A DNA stretch of 64,000 nt, from the NCBI RefSeq assembly GCF_004792515.1, contig NZ_CP038865.1:828001-892000 (forward strand). The letters are read 5' to 3'. Below, piece by piece: positions 1-9,747 of the stretch (within the stretch, counting starts at the first letter, position 1; the number at the start of each line of letters is the position of its first letter). The translations under genes were made by a program, and so were the position numbers. The stretch is from Vagococcus xieshaowenii (GTDB lineage: Bacteria; Bacillota; Bacilli; Lactobacillales; Vagococcaceae). Under the pieces are notes generated by a model. It worked only from the letters and a program-made list of their open reading frames with translations. It was not told the origin of the DNA and did not search any database.

Positions 1-1251
1 GTTATCGGATTTGGTGCGCCAAACGCAGGGACTAATAAAGTTCATGGTGCTCCACTTGGTATGGACGGAATTGCAACAGCTAAAGCAGCTTATGGCTGGG
101 AATATGAAGCCTTTGAAGTCCCTACTGAAGCAAAAGAACGTTTTGAAGCAACAATTAATGCTAACGGTGAAGCAGCTGAAGCACAGTGGAACGAATTGTT
201 TGCCTCTTATCAAGCTGAATATCCAGAGTTAGCGGCACAATTATTAGCTGGCTTTGCTAATGAATTACCAGAAAATTGGGATGCTGAAATGCCTATTTAT
301 CAAGAAGCAGATGCAGCTAAAGCAAGTCGTGTAACATCAAGTGAAATGATCCAAGCGTTAGCTAAAACAGTCCCTACATTATGGGGTGGTTCTGCTGATT
401 TATCTGGCTCAAATAACACGATGATTGCTGGTGAAACCGATTTTGATGCTGATCATTATGAAGGTCGTAATATCTGGTTTGGTGTTCGTGAATTTGCTAT
501 GGCCGCTGCAATGAACGGTATTGCATTACATGGTGGAACAAAAGTTTATGGCGGAACGTTCTTTGTATTCGTTGACTACTTAAGACCAGCTATTCGTTTA
601 GCTTCTATTCAAAAAGCGCCGGTTACTTATGTGTTAACACATGATTCAGTAGCAGTTGGAGAAGATGGTCCAACACATGAACCAATCGAACAATTATCAA
701 GCTTACGTGGTTTACCTAACCTAAATACAATTCGTCCAGCTGATGGGAATGAAACTCGTGCAGCATGGAAAATTGCTATTAGTTCAACAGAACGCCCAAC
801 AGTATTAGCTTTGACAAGACAAAACTTACCAGTTTTACCAAATTCAGCAGAGTTAGCTGATGAAGGTGTTGCTAAAGGTGCTTATGTTATTTCACCAGCC
901 AAAGGTGACGCAACAGGTATCTTGATTGCTACAGGTTCTGAAGTGGCGTTAGCCATTGAAGCACAAAAAGTGTTAGCAGAGCAAGGTGAAGATGTTTCAG
1001 TTGTTTCAATGCCAAGTATGAATTTATTTGAAGAACAATCAGTTGAATACAAAGAAGCAGTCTTACCTCGTCGTTTAACCAAACGTGTGGCTATCGAAAT
1101 GGGAGCAACATTTGGATGGGAACGTTATGTTGGATTTGATGGTGCTGTAATGGGTATCGACAAGTTTGGGGCTTCTGCTCCAGGAAATATTGTCATTGAA
1201 CAATATGGCTTTACAGTAGATAACGTTGTTAAAACATATAACGAATTATAA
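1..1251 (+). CDS. tkt: transketolase, C-terminal part (5' end outside window)
   Basis: Thiamine-diphosphate enzyme of the non-oxidative pentose phosphate pathway, transferring two-carbon ketol units between sugar phosphates in the cytoplasm. The frame is open from base 1, so the N-terminal ThDP-binding half lies upstream of the window; 416 codons are present. The visible part starts at the family motif GAPNAGTNKVHGAPLG, then carries the pyrimidine-binding domain (WGGSADLSGSNN, GVREFAMAAAMNG, THDSVAVGEDGPTHEP) and the C-terminal domain (LIATGSEVALA, ending EQYGFTVDNVV). A strong terminator follows at 12 bases. The ATG at base 61 is internal to the conserved domain, not the true start. Identification is secure from several family motifs. 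Confidence 0.96.
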   Translation, partial: VIGFGAPNAGTNKVHGAPLGMDGIATAKAAYGWEYEAFEVPTEAKERFEATINANGEAAEAQWNELFASYQAEYPELAAQLLAGFANELPENWDAEMPIYQEADAAKASRVTSSEMIQALAKTVPTLWGGSADLSGSNNTMIAGETDFDADHYEGRNIWFGVREFAMAAAMNGIALHGGTKVYGGTFFVFVDYLRPAIRLASIQKAPVTYVLTHDSVAVGEDGPTHEPIEQLSSLRGLPNLNTIRPADGNETRAAWKIAISSTERPTVLALTRQNLPVLPNSAELADEGVAKGAYVISPAKGDATGILIATGSEVALAIEAQKVLAEQGEDVSVVSMPSMNLFEEQSVEYKEAVLPRRLTKRVAIEMGATFGWERYVGFDGAVMGIDKFGASAPGNIVIEQYGFTVDNVVKTYNEL

Positions 1252-1262
1252 AAAAAATAGTA

Positions 1263-1297
1263 AAGAGATAGGTTGATTTTTCCTATCTCTTTTTTTA
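1263..1297 (+). terminator. intrinsic terminator of tkt
   Basis: A 10-bp stem (1263-1272 with 1282-1291) with a 9-base loop is followed by a run of T residues to 1297. Confidence 0.9.
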
Positions 1298-1390
1298 TGT
1301 TACAATGAAATAATCATGAATAATGAAAACTAAAATGGATAGTTTATTGGATAATCAACAGACTATTTAGTGTATAGGAGGAAACTTCAA

Positions 1391-1987
1391 ATGAAGAAAA
1401 ATGAGCTTTTAGGTAACATCATCTGGTTTATCGGTATGTTAGCCATCTTGTTTGCGGTTAGACATTTTGTTATATCGCCAATTCAAGTATCAGGAGATTC
1501 TATGTTACCAACATTAGAAAACAAAGAACGCATCATGCAATTAAAATTTGGTGAACCTAAGCGTTTTGAAATTGTAACATTTCCAGCACCAGATCAACCT
1601 GGTAAAAGTTATATTAAGCGTGTTATTGGTGTACCTGGTGATGAAATAAGCTTCAAAAAGGACCAATTATATGTTAATGGTGAATTAGTCAATGAGAAAT
1701 ATATTGAGGAAGCTAAAAAAGGATATGATGACACTAATCCTTATACATCATATAAAAAACCAATTGATGAAACAACGTATGAATTAGAAACGGATTTCTC
1801 GTTACAAGATATTATTGGGATTGAAACGACAGTGGTTCCTGAAGGAAAAGTATTTGTTTTAGGGGATAATCGTCCTATTTCAAAAGACAGCCGATACATT
1901 GGTTTAATTGATATTAAAGATATTTCAGGTCGAGTTAAATTTATTTTCTGGCCGTTGAATCGTTTTGGTTTAATTGAAAATAATTAA
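1391..1987 (+). CDS. lepB: signal peptidase I
   Basis: Membrane-bound serine/lysine-dyad protease that removes signal peptides from secreted proteins; 198 residues, typical of Gram-positive type I enzymes. One N-terminal membrane segment (about residues 8-30) precedes the catalytic motif SGDSMLPTL (nucleophile Ser37). The general-base lysine is Lys76 in YIKRVIGVPGD, and the C-terminal box reads LGDNRPISKDSRYIG. The start at 1391 is chosen because a good ribosome-binding site (AGGAGGAAA) sits just before it; the in-frame start at 1370 would overlap that site. The gene is monocistronic, with terminators on both sides. The symbol could equally be sipS. Confidence 0.93.
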   Translation: MKKNELLGNIIWFIGMLAILFAVRHFVISPIQVSGDSMLPTLENKERIMQLKFGEPKRFEIVTFPAPDQPGKSYIKRVIGVPGDEISFKKDQLYVNGELVNEKYIEEAKKGYDDTNPYTSYKKPIDETTYELETDFSLQDIIGIETTVVPEGKVFVLGDNRPISKDSRYIGLIDIKDISGRVKFIFWPLNRFGLIENN

Positions 1988-1993
1988 ACAACA

Positions 1994-2031
1994 AGGAGCT
2001 GTGACAATTTTTGTCACGGCTCCTATTTTTT
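1994..2031 (+). terminator. terminator of lepB, member of a repeated hairpin family
   Basis: A 14-bp stem with one wobble pair (AGGAGCTGTGACAA paired with TTGTCACGGCTCCT) is followed by ATTTTTT. Almost the same hairpin recurs at 34949-34985. Confidence 0.9.
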
Positions 2032-2106
2032 CTAAAATAGGCTTTTATCACAACCTCCTTTTTTTGTGCTAAACTAGAAAGTAATAATAGTAGAGAAGGT
2101 GAGAAA

Positions 2107-5100
2107 ATGTCAGTAAGATTTTTCTATGGTACGGCGAGTGCTCATCATGATGAAGTATTAATTGAAGAAGCTAAGAAATGGTTAGGAGAAAATAAGCATC
2201 ACCGTGTGTTTTATTTAGTACCCAACCATGTTAAGTTTGAAACAGAAGTGAATGTATTGGCTCAAATGCGTCATGAAACGAATGAAGAGACCGTGGGAAC
2301 TATGTCGCTCCAAGTCTTTAGTCTCTCTCGTTTAGCCTGGTATTTTTTACAAAATACTCAGTATTATCAGTCAAATAGTTTAAGTAAAACAGGTAAACAT
2401 ATGGTGTTAAAGACCATTTTGACAGAAGAAATGGAAGAACTGACGGTATACCGAGGAGAAGTTCATCAGACAGGTTTTGTGGAGCAAATATCGGCTTTTA
2501 TTGATGAGTTAACACAAGCTAATTTACAGGCGGATGATTTATCAATCATTAAAGATCGTTTGAATAAGAATCAAGTAGACTTACAATTGAAATTACACGA
2601 TATTCAACGTATTTATCGAAGATATCAAGAGTATTTGTTAGAAAATAAAATTGAAGAAAATCTTTTATTATCAAACTTATCAGAATTTTTAACAACAAAA
2701 GACTTGTCTGAAACGTTGTTTATTGTATCAGGTTTTACGCGCTTTACTTCTCAAGAACAACAGTTGATTCAAACGTTGATGAAGTCAGCGGGTAAAATTT
2801 GGTTTGATTTGGTGCTTAATCAAGCAGCTGTAGACAAGATGCCAGAACCTCATTCTCTTTTTTATGATAGTGGGAAGTTGTATCATCAACTCTATCATTT
2901 GGCAAGGCAAGCCAATATTCCTGTTGAATTTGATAAAATAATTACAAATCAACGCAATCAAGATTTAGCGTTAATTGATGATTTTTGGGTTCAAAGTCAA
3001 CAATCATATGGTAAACCCGTAAAAAGACAATTAACATCGCCTGATAGTTTACATATTTGGAAGGCTGAAAATCCTCAGGCTGAAGTAGAACATATTGGTC
3101 GAGAGATTAGACGACTAGTCGCTGAAGAAGGGATTCGTTATAAAGATATTGAAATACTTTATCGTGATGAGACCAATTATAGTCCTCGTTTTTCTCCAGT
3201 ATTCAATGCATTAGATATTCCTTTTTATTTTGATGAATCACAAACCATGAAGCATCATCCGTTGGTTGAATTGTTAGATTCTTTATTTGCCATTGATCAA
3301 CGTTATTTTCGTTATCAAGATATTATGCGTTTCTTAAGAACTGAATTATTTTTGCCAAATGGGAACTCGTTTGAAACGTTGGATAAATGGTTAGCAGAAC
3401 GTTTATCATATCGTGAGTCGATTGATGTGACAGAAAACGTCATGTTGGCTTACGGTTACGAAGGCAGTCATTGGACAAGAGAAGAAGATTGGCATTATAT
3501 CAATTATCTCAATGAAGAAGGACAAGAGGAGACGCGTGATCAAACAATTGAACGTGTGTCGAATGACGTCAGACGCCACGTACGAGAAACACTTGTGCCA
3601 TTTTATGAGGAATTAAATCAAGCGTCATTGGGTAAAGATGCTGCTGTATGTTTGTATCAATTTTTGGTAGCAATTGGCGTAGAGCAACAAATGCTTGTTT
3701 GGCGTGATTATTATTTATCCCAAGGCAAGCTAGAGGAAGCTAAAATTCATGAACAAAGTTGGCAAGCTTTTATTCATTTGCTTGAGGAATATGTCGAGAT
3801 TCTTGGTGACCGACCATTTGATAAGGAAGAATTTGTTTCGTTATTAATGTTTGGGCTTGAAGATTTTGAATATGGTAAGGTACCAACGACACTTGATCAA
3901 GTCAAAATATCTGTTTTAGATAAAGTCCATGCTAAAAAGAATAAAGTAACGTTTATTATTGGTGCAACCGACCAAGTATTACCAGCAAAATTAGAAAATA
4001 CTACAATGTTATCTGATGATGAACGTTTATTAATTGGGGAACAATTATCTGAAGAACAGTTTTTATTACCAAGTAATAGTCAAAACATTTCAAAAGAACC
4101 GTTTGTTGCTTATTTGGCGTTCTTATCGACAGAAGAACGTTTGTATCTAACCTATCCATTGTCAGGGGAGAAGGGCACAGTCGGCAAAGTATCACCTTAT
4201 GTCGCTCGCCTATCGCAAGGTCTAGATATTGAACCAATTGAGAAAGGCTTAATGCCGGCGAGTGAATTGTTTAGCTTGGATTATATTGGGACTGATGAAA
4301 CCTTCATTGAAATGTCTGTTCGTTTGCACCGGCAGGCCTTGGATTTAAACACGTCACTTGCCTCAGGTTGGCGTCAACTACACGAACATTTATTAAAAAA
4401 TGGTGCACCAGCTATAACTAATCGCTATCGTAATGTGATGAAAAGTCTAACACATCGTAATATTCCGCAAGAACTTAAACCTGTTACAGTTGACGCATTA
4501 TACGGTGATACGTTGTACGGTTCGGTCTCACGAATTGAAAAGTTCTATCAATGCGAGTATAAATATTTTATGACTTACGGCTTGCGCTTGAAAGAGCGAG
4601 AAGTGTTTGACTTGACCCCTGCTACCGCAGGCGAATTATTCCATGAAGCATTAGATCTGATTTTTAAAGCATTAATTCTTCAGAAAAAGACACTTTCTGA
4701 ATTGACGGAAGCTGAAATACTTGTTATATCTGAGTCTGTTCTTTCTCAATTGTTTGATGAACGAAAATATATGATTTTGTCTGCTTCAAGTCGTATGCAT
4801 TATATAAAATATCAGTTGAGTCAAACGATTAAACGAGTGACTTGGGCGTTAAAACGTCAAAGTATGCGCACTGGCATGAGTATTTTTAAGACAGAAGTAT
4901 TATTTGGTGAAATAGCCAAAGAAAAAGGTTACAAAAGTTTAACAGTTGATTTAGATGATCAAAAGCAAATGAAAATTAGTGGAAAAATTGACCGCTTGGA
5001 CCGTTTTGTGGATCATAAAACAGGTCAAACCTATTTAAGTGTTGTCGATTATAAATCAAGTGAACATCGTTTTAACTTTGAAGATGCGTATGTGGGCTTA

Positions 5101-5661
5101 GCGATGCAAATGATTACGTATCTAGATGTAGCGTTACAAAATGCTGTTTCACTAGTTGGTCAAGAAGAAGTCAAGCCAGGTGGGGCATTTTATCTTCATA
5201 TCCAAAACCCACGTCTAAAATCACCAATAAAAGTAGATGAGTTGGATGAAAAAATGCTAACAGAGTTCAAATACAAAGGCTTGATTTTAGAAGACGAAGC
5301 GTTACTCGATGGTTTGGATTTGAGTTTAGAACCAATGACAAGTTCGGCTGTTTATGATATTAAGCAGAAAAAAAATGGTCAATTATCGTCAGCACAAACA
5401 TTGGAACAAGAAGAATTTCAAGCGTTAATTAAGCATAATAAGACACTTTTCAAAGAGGCTGGCGATAAAATATATGCAGGGAAAGTAGACTTAAATCCTG
5501 CCTATCGTAAAAAAATAAGAATAGCATGTGGTCATTGCCCGTTTAGAAGTGTCTGTCAATTTGACCCAATGCTTAAAGAAAATAATTATCGTCGTTTAGA
5601 AACAATGAAAAAAGATGAAGTTATTCAACGACTAAAAATTGATCAGGAGGAGGCAGAATAA
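2107..5661 (+). CDS. rexB: ATP-dependent helicase/nuclease subunit B (RexB/AddB type)
   Basis: Large (1184 aa) nuclease subunit of the RexAB double-strand-break repair complex, the AddAB/RecBCD counterpart in lactic acid bacteria. The N-terminus (FFYGTASAHHDEV) lacks a proper Walker A, as expected for RexB rather than AddB. The C-terminal RecB-type nuclease is intact: VVDYKSS with Asp981 and Lys983. The four cysteines that hold the 4Fe-4S staple are Cys816 (FYQCEYKYF) and Cys1141, Cys1144, Cys1150 (CGHCPFRSVC). Its TAA stop overlaps the ATG of rexA (TAATG), so the two subunits are probably translationally coupled in one operon. No recognisable Chi-binding assignment can be made from sequence alone. 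Confidence 0.93.
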   Translation: MSVRFFYGTASAHHDEVLIEEAKKWLGENKHHRVFYLVPNHVKFETEVNVLAQMRHETNEETVGTMSLQVFSLSRLAWYFLQNTQYYQSNSLSKTGKHMVLKTILTEEMEELTVYRGEVHQTGFVEQISAFIDELTQANLQADDLSIIKDRLNKNQVDLQLKLHDIQRIYRRYQEYLLENKIEENLLLSNLSEFLTTKDLSETLFIVSGFTRFTSQEQQLIQTLMKSAGKIWFDLVLNQAAVDKMPEPHSLFYDSGKLYHQLYHLARQANIPVEFDKIITNQRNQDLALIDDFWVQSQQSYGKPVKRQLTSPDSLHIWKAENPQAEVEHIGREIRRLVAEEGIRYKDIEILYRDETNYSPRFSPVFNALDIPFYFDESQTMKHHPLVELLDSLFAIDQRYFRYQDIMRFLRTELFLPNGNSFETLDKWLAERLSYRESIDVTENVMLAYGYEGSHWTREEDWHYINYLNEEGQEETRDQTIERVSNDVRRHVRETLVPFYEELNQASLGKDAAVCLYQFLVAIGVEQQMLVWRDYYLSQGKLEEAKIHEQSWQAFIHLLEEYVEILGDRPFDKEEFVSLLMFGLEDFEYGKVPTTLDQVKISVLDKVHAKKNKVTFIIGATDQVLPAKLENTTMLSDDERLLIGEQLSEEQFLLPSNSQNISKEPFVAYLAFLSTEERLYLTYPLSGEKGTVGKVSPYVARLSQGLDIEPIEKGLMPASELFSLDYIGTDETFIEMSVRLHRQALDLNTSLASGWRQLHEHLLKNGAPAITNRYRNVMKSLTHRNIPQELKPVTVDALYGDTLYGSVSRIEKFYQCEYKYFMTYGLRLKEREVFDLTPATAGELFHEALDLIFKALILQKKTLSELTEAEILVISESVLSQLFDERKYMILSASSRMHYIKYQLSQTIKRVTWALKRQSMRTGMSIFKTEVLFGEIAKEKGYKSLTVDLDDQKQMKISGKIDRLDRFVDHKTGQTYLSVVDYKSSEHRFNFEDAYVGLAMQMITYLDVALQNAVSLVGQEEVKPGGAFYLHIQNPRLKSPIKVDELDEKMLTEFKYKGLILEDEALLDGLDLSLEPMTSSAVYDIKQKKNGQLSSAQTLEQEEFQALIKHNKTLFKEAGDKIYAGKVDLNPAYRKKIRIACGHCPFRSVCQFDPMLKENNYRRLETMKKDEVIQRLKIDQEEAE

Positions 5662-8600
5662 TGACCCAATCTCATTTACCGACAAGACCACCGGAAAGTC
5701 ATTTCACGGTAGGCCAGTGGCAGTCTATCTATGATGGTGGTAGTAACTTATTAGTATCTGCCTCAGCAGGTTCAGGTAAAACAACCGTTCTTGTACAACG
5801 AGTAATTGAAAAAATCAAAGCAGGTTTAAACATTGATGAACTATTAATCGTGACTTATACGGAAGCTGCAGCGAAAGAAATGAAAGAACGACTAATAGGA
5901 GCGGTTCAAAAAGCAATCAATGACGAAAATAATAGTATCGAGTTACAACAACATTTATTGAATCAATTATCAAAAATTCCCACAGCTCCAGTAAGTACAT
6001 TACATGCCTTTTGTCTGAAAGTCATTCGCAAATACTATTATCTGCTAGAAATAGACCCGGTGTTTCGTCTATTAACAGATGAAACAGAAGTCATGTTACT
6101 TAAAGAAGAGGTCTGGGAAACACTTAGAGAAACATTATACGAACAAGAAGCAGAATGGTTTTATCCTTTAACCGAAAATTTTTCAGGGGATCGTAACGAT
6201 GAAGGATTAACTCGTATGATCTTTTCAATGTATGAGTTCTCACGAGCTAATCCCAACCCTGATCAGTGGTTGGATCATTTAGAAATTTTATATGAAACAA
6301 CCGATAATTTAGGAGATTTACCTATTTATCAATCTTATTTGAAGCCAGTCATCATAAAAGAGCTAACAGAAGCGCTAAATCGTGGACGTGAGGCGGTAGC
6401 TAGTATTGAGGGCGAACCGCAATTAGAAAAACCTTTAGCGATATTACGAGAAGAAACGCTATGGATTGAACAGTTATATGAATTGTTTTTGGCGAATCAA
6501 TTGGAAGATGTTTATCACTTACTTCAAGGAATCAAGTATAAAACATATAGTGGACCTAGAGGAAAAGAAGTTGATCCATTAATAAAGGAAGCCTTTGAAG
6601 GGACAAAAGCCTACCGTAATCAAAACAAAGAGTGGGTAGTCAATTTAACAAAAGGCCTATTTGCAACCGATCCTAAAGAGCAGTTGCAAATATTAGCAAA
6701 GTCTCAACTTTACGTTCATCATTTAGCACAGATTACGAAACAATTTGCCAAAAAATATAAACAAAGAAAAGAAGAAAAGAACACCCTAGATTTTAATGAC
6801 TTAGAACATTTGACGTTACAAATATTGACCACATCAGAGGACAGTAAGCCAACCGCTTCTGTGGCGAGTCAGTATTATCGTGAACAGTTTAAAGAGGTAT
6901 TGGTAGATGAATATCAAGACATTAATCAGTTACAAGAAACTATTTTATTTTGGTTACGATCTGATAATGATGAGGCTGGTAATTTCTTTATGGTGGGTGA
7001 TGTTAAACAATCCATTTACTCATTCAGGTTAGCGGATCCAACGTTATTTATAAAAAAATATACAGACTATGCTACCGAAAAAGGTGGAAGACGTATTATT
7101 TTAGCTGAAAACTTTCGTTCACGTGGTGATGTTTTATCGTTTACGAATTTTATTTTCAGACAAATAATGAATGAATCAGTAGGTCAGCTTGCGTACGACG
7201 AAGAAGCTCGTCTGATCCATGGCTTTACAGGATTTCCAGAAGCAGATAATTATCAAACAGAAATTTTGATTTATGAAAATGGTGCGAGTAAGGACGAAGA
7301 AAATGCATTTGAAGAAGGCGAAAAAGAAGAACTAGATGAAGCGGATGACTTTACCATTGATGATAAAACAGAGGGTGAAGTAAGACTGATAGGTCAAAAA
7401 ATTCATGAACTTAAAACGAATGGCTTTCAAGTGTATAACAAAAAAGAGAAAAAAATGCGACCACTCGAGTTTCGTGATATTGTCATTTTAACGCCTACTA
7501 AGAAAAATAACTTGGTCTTATTGGACTTATTCAAGGAATTAGGGATTCCGTTACATGTCAATGACACACAAAATTACTTCCAAGCAACTGAAGTTAAAAT
7601 TATGTTAGCTTTATTGACGATTATTGATAATCCACATCAAGATATTCCGTTAGCATCCGTTTTACGTTCACCGGTTGTAGGACTGAAGGAAAATGATCTA
7701 GCACTAATTAGAACCACAGTCCCTAGTGGCGATTATTATCATGCGGTGCAGACGATTGTTAGAGATGACACGTTGCGTATTGATCAAACATTACGTGAGC
7801 AGTTGATTCGCTTTGAAGAATATTTAGTTAAGTGGCGTGAATCGGCGCGTCGTGTGAAATTAGTAGACTTAATTTGGATGGTTTATCAAGATACAGGTTT
7901 ATTAAATTATGTTGCAGGACTACCATCAGGCAAACAGCGACAAGCCAATTTGCATGCTTTATACGATCGTGCCATGAAATATGAACATTCAAGTTTTAAA
8001 GGACTTTTTCAGTTCATTCGATTTATTGAAAAAATGCAACAAAAAGATAAAGACTTAGCAGAACCAAATGCCGTCGGAGAAGAAGAGGATGCGGTAAGAG
8101 TCATGACCATTCATGCCTCTAAAGGTTTAGAATTTCCAGTGGTCTTCATTATGGATTTAAATCGTCAATTTAATATGATGGATTTAAGAAATCGTTATGT
8201 TTTTGATGAAAAGCTAGGAATTGGTGTTAAGTATTTAGATAATATGACACGTCTTGAAAGTGTGACGTTGCCTTATCATGTTATTAGTCAGGAAAAGCGT
8301 AAAAAATTATTAGCTGAAGAGATGCGTAAACTATATGTTGGGCTAACGAGGGCAGAAGAAAAGCTTTTCTTAGTTGGGTCGTATGAATCAAAAGAAAAAG
8401 CATGGAAGAAGTGGACAATGTCTGCTGATAATTCGCAGGAGACTATTAACGATACGTTACGCCTACAGGCTAAATCGTTATTCGATTGGATTGGGATGAG
8501 CTTAGTTAGACATGAATCAATGAAAGAAGATGTCGCGTCGTTAGTAGATGACGTTCAGACGTTATTTACAGAGAACGATACGACATTCTCACTTTCTTTT

Positions 8601-9449
8601 TATCAGATGAAAGATTTAGTTGGACTTAACGATGAAAGAGTAGTGGCTGAGGAAATAACAGATATTCCAGAAGTTAAAACAGATACAGCGTTAGTAACGC
8701 AAGCTATTGAGCGTCTAGGTTATCGTTATACTTTCGATGCGGCTGTCAAAACAGCTAGCTATCAATCGGTTTCTGAAATTAAGCGTGTCTTTACTGATCC
8801 AGATGACAAACAATTACTGCCGCTTGATTATATTAATACTATGACGGCAGGAGCTAATCGCTATGTACAAAGTGAGTTTGCTAAACCATCGTTCATCCAA
8901 AGTGCTAAACAAGTCAGCTATGCTCAAATCGGCACAGCAACACATTTGGTCTTGCAGTCGATTGACTTAAAAAATGATATAACCGAAAGGTCGATTGAGG
9001 ATGTCATAGAAACGTTACTTAACAATCAAGCAATAGAACCTGAAGTGGCTAAACGAATTAACCGTAAACAGTTACTAGCTTTCTTTACAACACCCTTTGG
9101 CCAATTTATCAGACAACATGCAGAACAAACTTACCGAGAACAACCATTTTCAATGTTACTGCCTGCTAAAGAAATATACGAAGGCTTCCCGCTAGATAAT
9201 GAAGATCGGGTGTTAATTCATGGGATTATTGACGGCTATATTGAAACTGAGACCGAGCTTATTCTATTTGATTTCAAAACAGATTATGTGGATGTCAAAA
9301 ATAAACAAGCTGCCATTGAAAAAATAAAGAAGAACTACAAAGGTCAGTTACACTTATACAAACAAGCGCTAGAGGCAGAAAAAAAACGACCTGTAACGGC
9401 CGTTCAGCTTGTATTATTAGCTACCCAAGATATTATTGAGTTAGATTAA
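5661..9449 (+). CDS. rexA: ATP-dependent helicase/nuclease subunit A (RexA/AddA)
   Basis: UvrD-type helicase plus nuclease subunit of the RexAB recombination complex, 1262 aa, near the usual AddA length. Walker A is SAGSGKTT (GSGKT at residues 37-41). Walker B is the VDEYQDIN segment, and helicase motifs such as GDVKQSIYSFR, AENFRS, MTIHASKGLEFP and LYVGLTRAEEKL appear in order. A C-terminal RecB-family nuclease motif LFDFKTDYV includes Asp1204 and Lys1206, so both subunits carry nuclease centres. An acidic insertion (about residues 540-575) separates helicase blocks. The gene begins within the rexB stop codon. No strong plus-strand terminator follows; the nearby hairpin at 9448-9476 has its T run on the minus strand. 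Confidence 0.94.
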   Translation: MTQSHLPTRPPESHFTVGQWQSIYDGGSNLLVSASAGSGKTTVLVQRVIEKIKAGLNIDELLIVTYTEAAAKEMKERLIGAVQKAINDENNSIELQQHLLNQLSKIPTAPVSTLHAFCLKVIRKYYYLLEIDPVFRLLTDETEVMLLKEEVWETLRETLYEQEAEWFYPLTENFSGDRNDEGLTRMIFSMYEFSRANPNPDQWLDHLEILYETTDNLGDLPIYQSYLKPVIIKELTEALNRGREAVASIEGEPQLEKPLAILREETLWIEQLYELFLANQLEDVYHLLQGIKYKTYSGPRGKEVDPLIKEAFEGTKAYRNQNKEWVVNLTKGLFATDPKEQLQILAKSQLYVHHLAQITKQFAKKYKQRKEEKNTLDFNDLEHLTLQILTTSEDSKPTASVASQYYREQFKEVLVDEYQDINQLQETILFWLRSDNDEAGNFFMVGDVKQSIYSFRLADPTLFIKKYTDYATEKGGRRIILAENFRSRGDVLSFTNFIFRQIMNESVGQLAYDEEARLIHGFTGFPEADNYQTEILIYENGASKDEENAFEEGEKEELDEADDFTIDDKTEGEVRLIGQKIHELKTNGFQVYNKKEKKMRPLEFRDIVILTPTKKNNLVLLDLFKELGIPLHVNDTQNYFQATEVKIMLALLTIIDNPHQDIPLASVLRSPVVGLKENDLALIRTTVPSGDYYHAVQTIVRDDTLRIDQTLREQLIRFEEYLVKWRESARRVKLVDLIWMVYQDTGLLNYVAGLPSGKQRQANLHALYDRAMKYEHSSFKGLFQFIRFIEKMQQKDKDLAEPNAVGEEEDAVRVMTIHASKGLEFPVVFIMDLNRQFNMMDLRNRYVFDEKLGIGVKYLDNMTRLESVTLPYHVISQEKRKKLLAEEMRKLYVGLTRAEEKLFLVGSYESKEKAWKKWTMSADNSQETINDTLRLQAKSLFDWIGMSLVRHESMKEDVASLVDDVQTLFTENDTTFSLSFYQMKDLVGLNDERVVAEEITDIPEVKTDTALVTQAIERLGYRYTFDAAVKTASYQSVSEIKRVFTDPDDKQLLPLDYINTMTAGANRYVQSEFAKPSFIQSAKQVSYAQIGTATHLVLQSIDLKNDITERSIEDVIETLLNNQAIEPEVAKRINRKQLLAFFTTPFGQFIRQHAEQTYREQPFSMLLPAKEIYEGFPLDNEDRVLIHGIIDGYIETETELILFDFKTDYVDVKNKQAAIEKIKKNYKGQLHLYKQALEAEKKRPVTAVQLVLLATQDIIELD

Positions 9450-9476
9450 AAAAAAGCTATGACAAAATATTGCCAT
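9448..9476 (-). terminator. weak minus-strand terminator for the tRNA-like RNA
   Basis: Read on the minus strand, a 6-bp stem (ATGGCA with TGTCAT, one G-U) is followed by AGC and eight T residues. It overlaps the rexA stop codon. Confidence 0.5.
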
Positions 9477-9497
9477 TACTCTTTAAAAATTAGTAAC

Positions 9498-9575
9498 GTG
9501 GATGGTAGGATTTGAACCTACACCTTAGAGAGAACTGGGAAGAACTCTCATAAGTAAAACACCTCGTTCACCCAC
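9498..9575 (-). ncRNA. tRNA-like RNA with degenerate centre (pseudo-tRNA candidate)
   Basis: On the minus strand, 78 bases show a 7-bp acceptor-like stem (5' GTGGGTG with 3' CATCCAC, one G-U pair). They also show a perfect T-arm: a 5-bp stem GTAGG/CCTAC with loop TTCAAAT. The middle 47 bases do not fold into a canonical anticodon arm: no convincing 5-bp stem with a 7-base loop and U33 exists. Instead there is a small AGGT/ACTT hairpin and a GAGAG/CTCTC hairpin with a 12-base loop. No CCA is encoded. An extended -10 upstream and a terminator downstream suggest an independent transcript. It could be a decayed tRNA gene, a functional tRNA mimic, or a remnant of an integration site; an ordinary decoding tRNA is unlikely. 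Confidence 0.6.
9525..9551 (-). other. 8-codon reading frame inside the tRNA-like RNA
   Basis: Between the two halves of the tRNA-like element, a GAGGTG ribosome-binding-like site (minus 9565-9560) is 8 bases before an ATG. That ATG opens the frame MRVLPSSL followed by TAA. The arrangement could be chance in so short a stretch; translation is not shown. Confidence 0.25.
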
Positions 9576-9584
9576 TATTTAAGT

Positions 9585-9593
9585 TTAATATCA
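9585..9593 (-). promoter_or_regulatory. candidate extended -10 promoter of the tRNA-like RNA
   Basis: The minus strand reads TGATATTAA (TG-n-TATTAA), about 10 bases before the acceptor stem. The -35 (TTTAAG) is poor. This would start transcription within a few bases of the acceptor 5' end. Confidence 0.35.
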
Positions 9594-9664
9594 TGTTAAT
9601 AAAGAATGCTTAAACTGATATTAAAATAATTCTAAGAATTGCTTAAGAAAATTCAAAAAAATAT

Positions 9665-9693
9665 TTTACAGAATCTGTAAACACAAGTATAAT
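9665..9693 (+). promoter_or_regulatory. promoter of yebC
   Basis: TTTACA (9665-9670), a 17-base spacer and TATAAT (9688-9693) form a near-consensus vegetative promoter about 55 bases before yebC. Confidence 0.8.
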
Positions 9694-9747
9694 TAAACAG
9701 AACGTTTTTTGCGTTACAACTAAAAATTTGGAAAGCGAAGTGAAATT

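Noticed and set aside
9498..9575. Ordinary decoding tRNA
   Set aside because: The acceptor stem and T-arm are good, but no 5-bp anticodon stem with a 7-base loop and U33 can be drawn, so a normal tRNA call is not supported.
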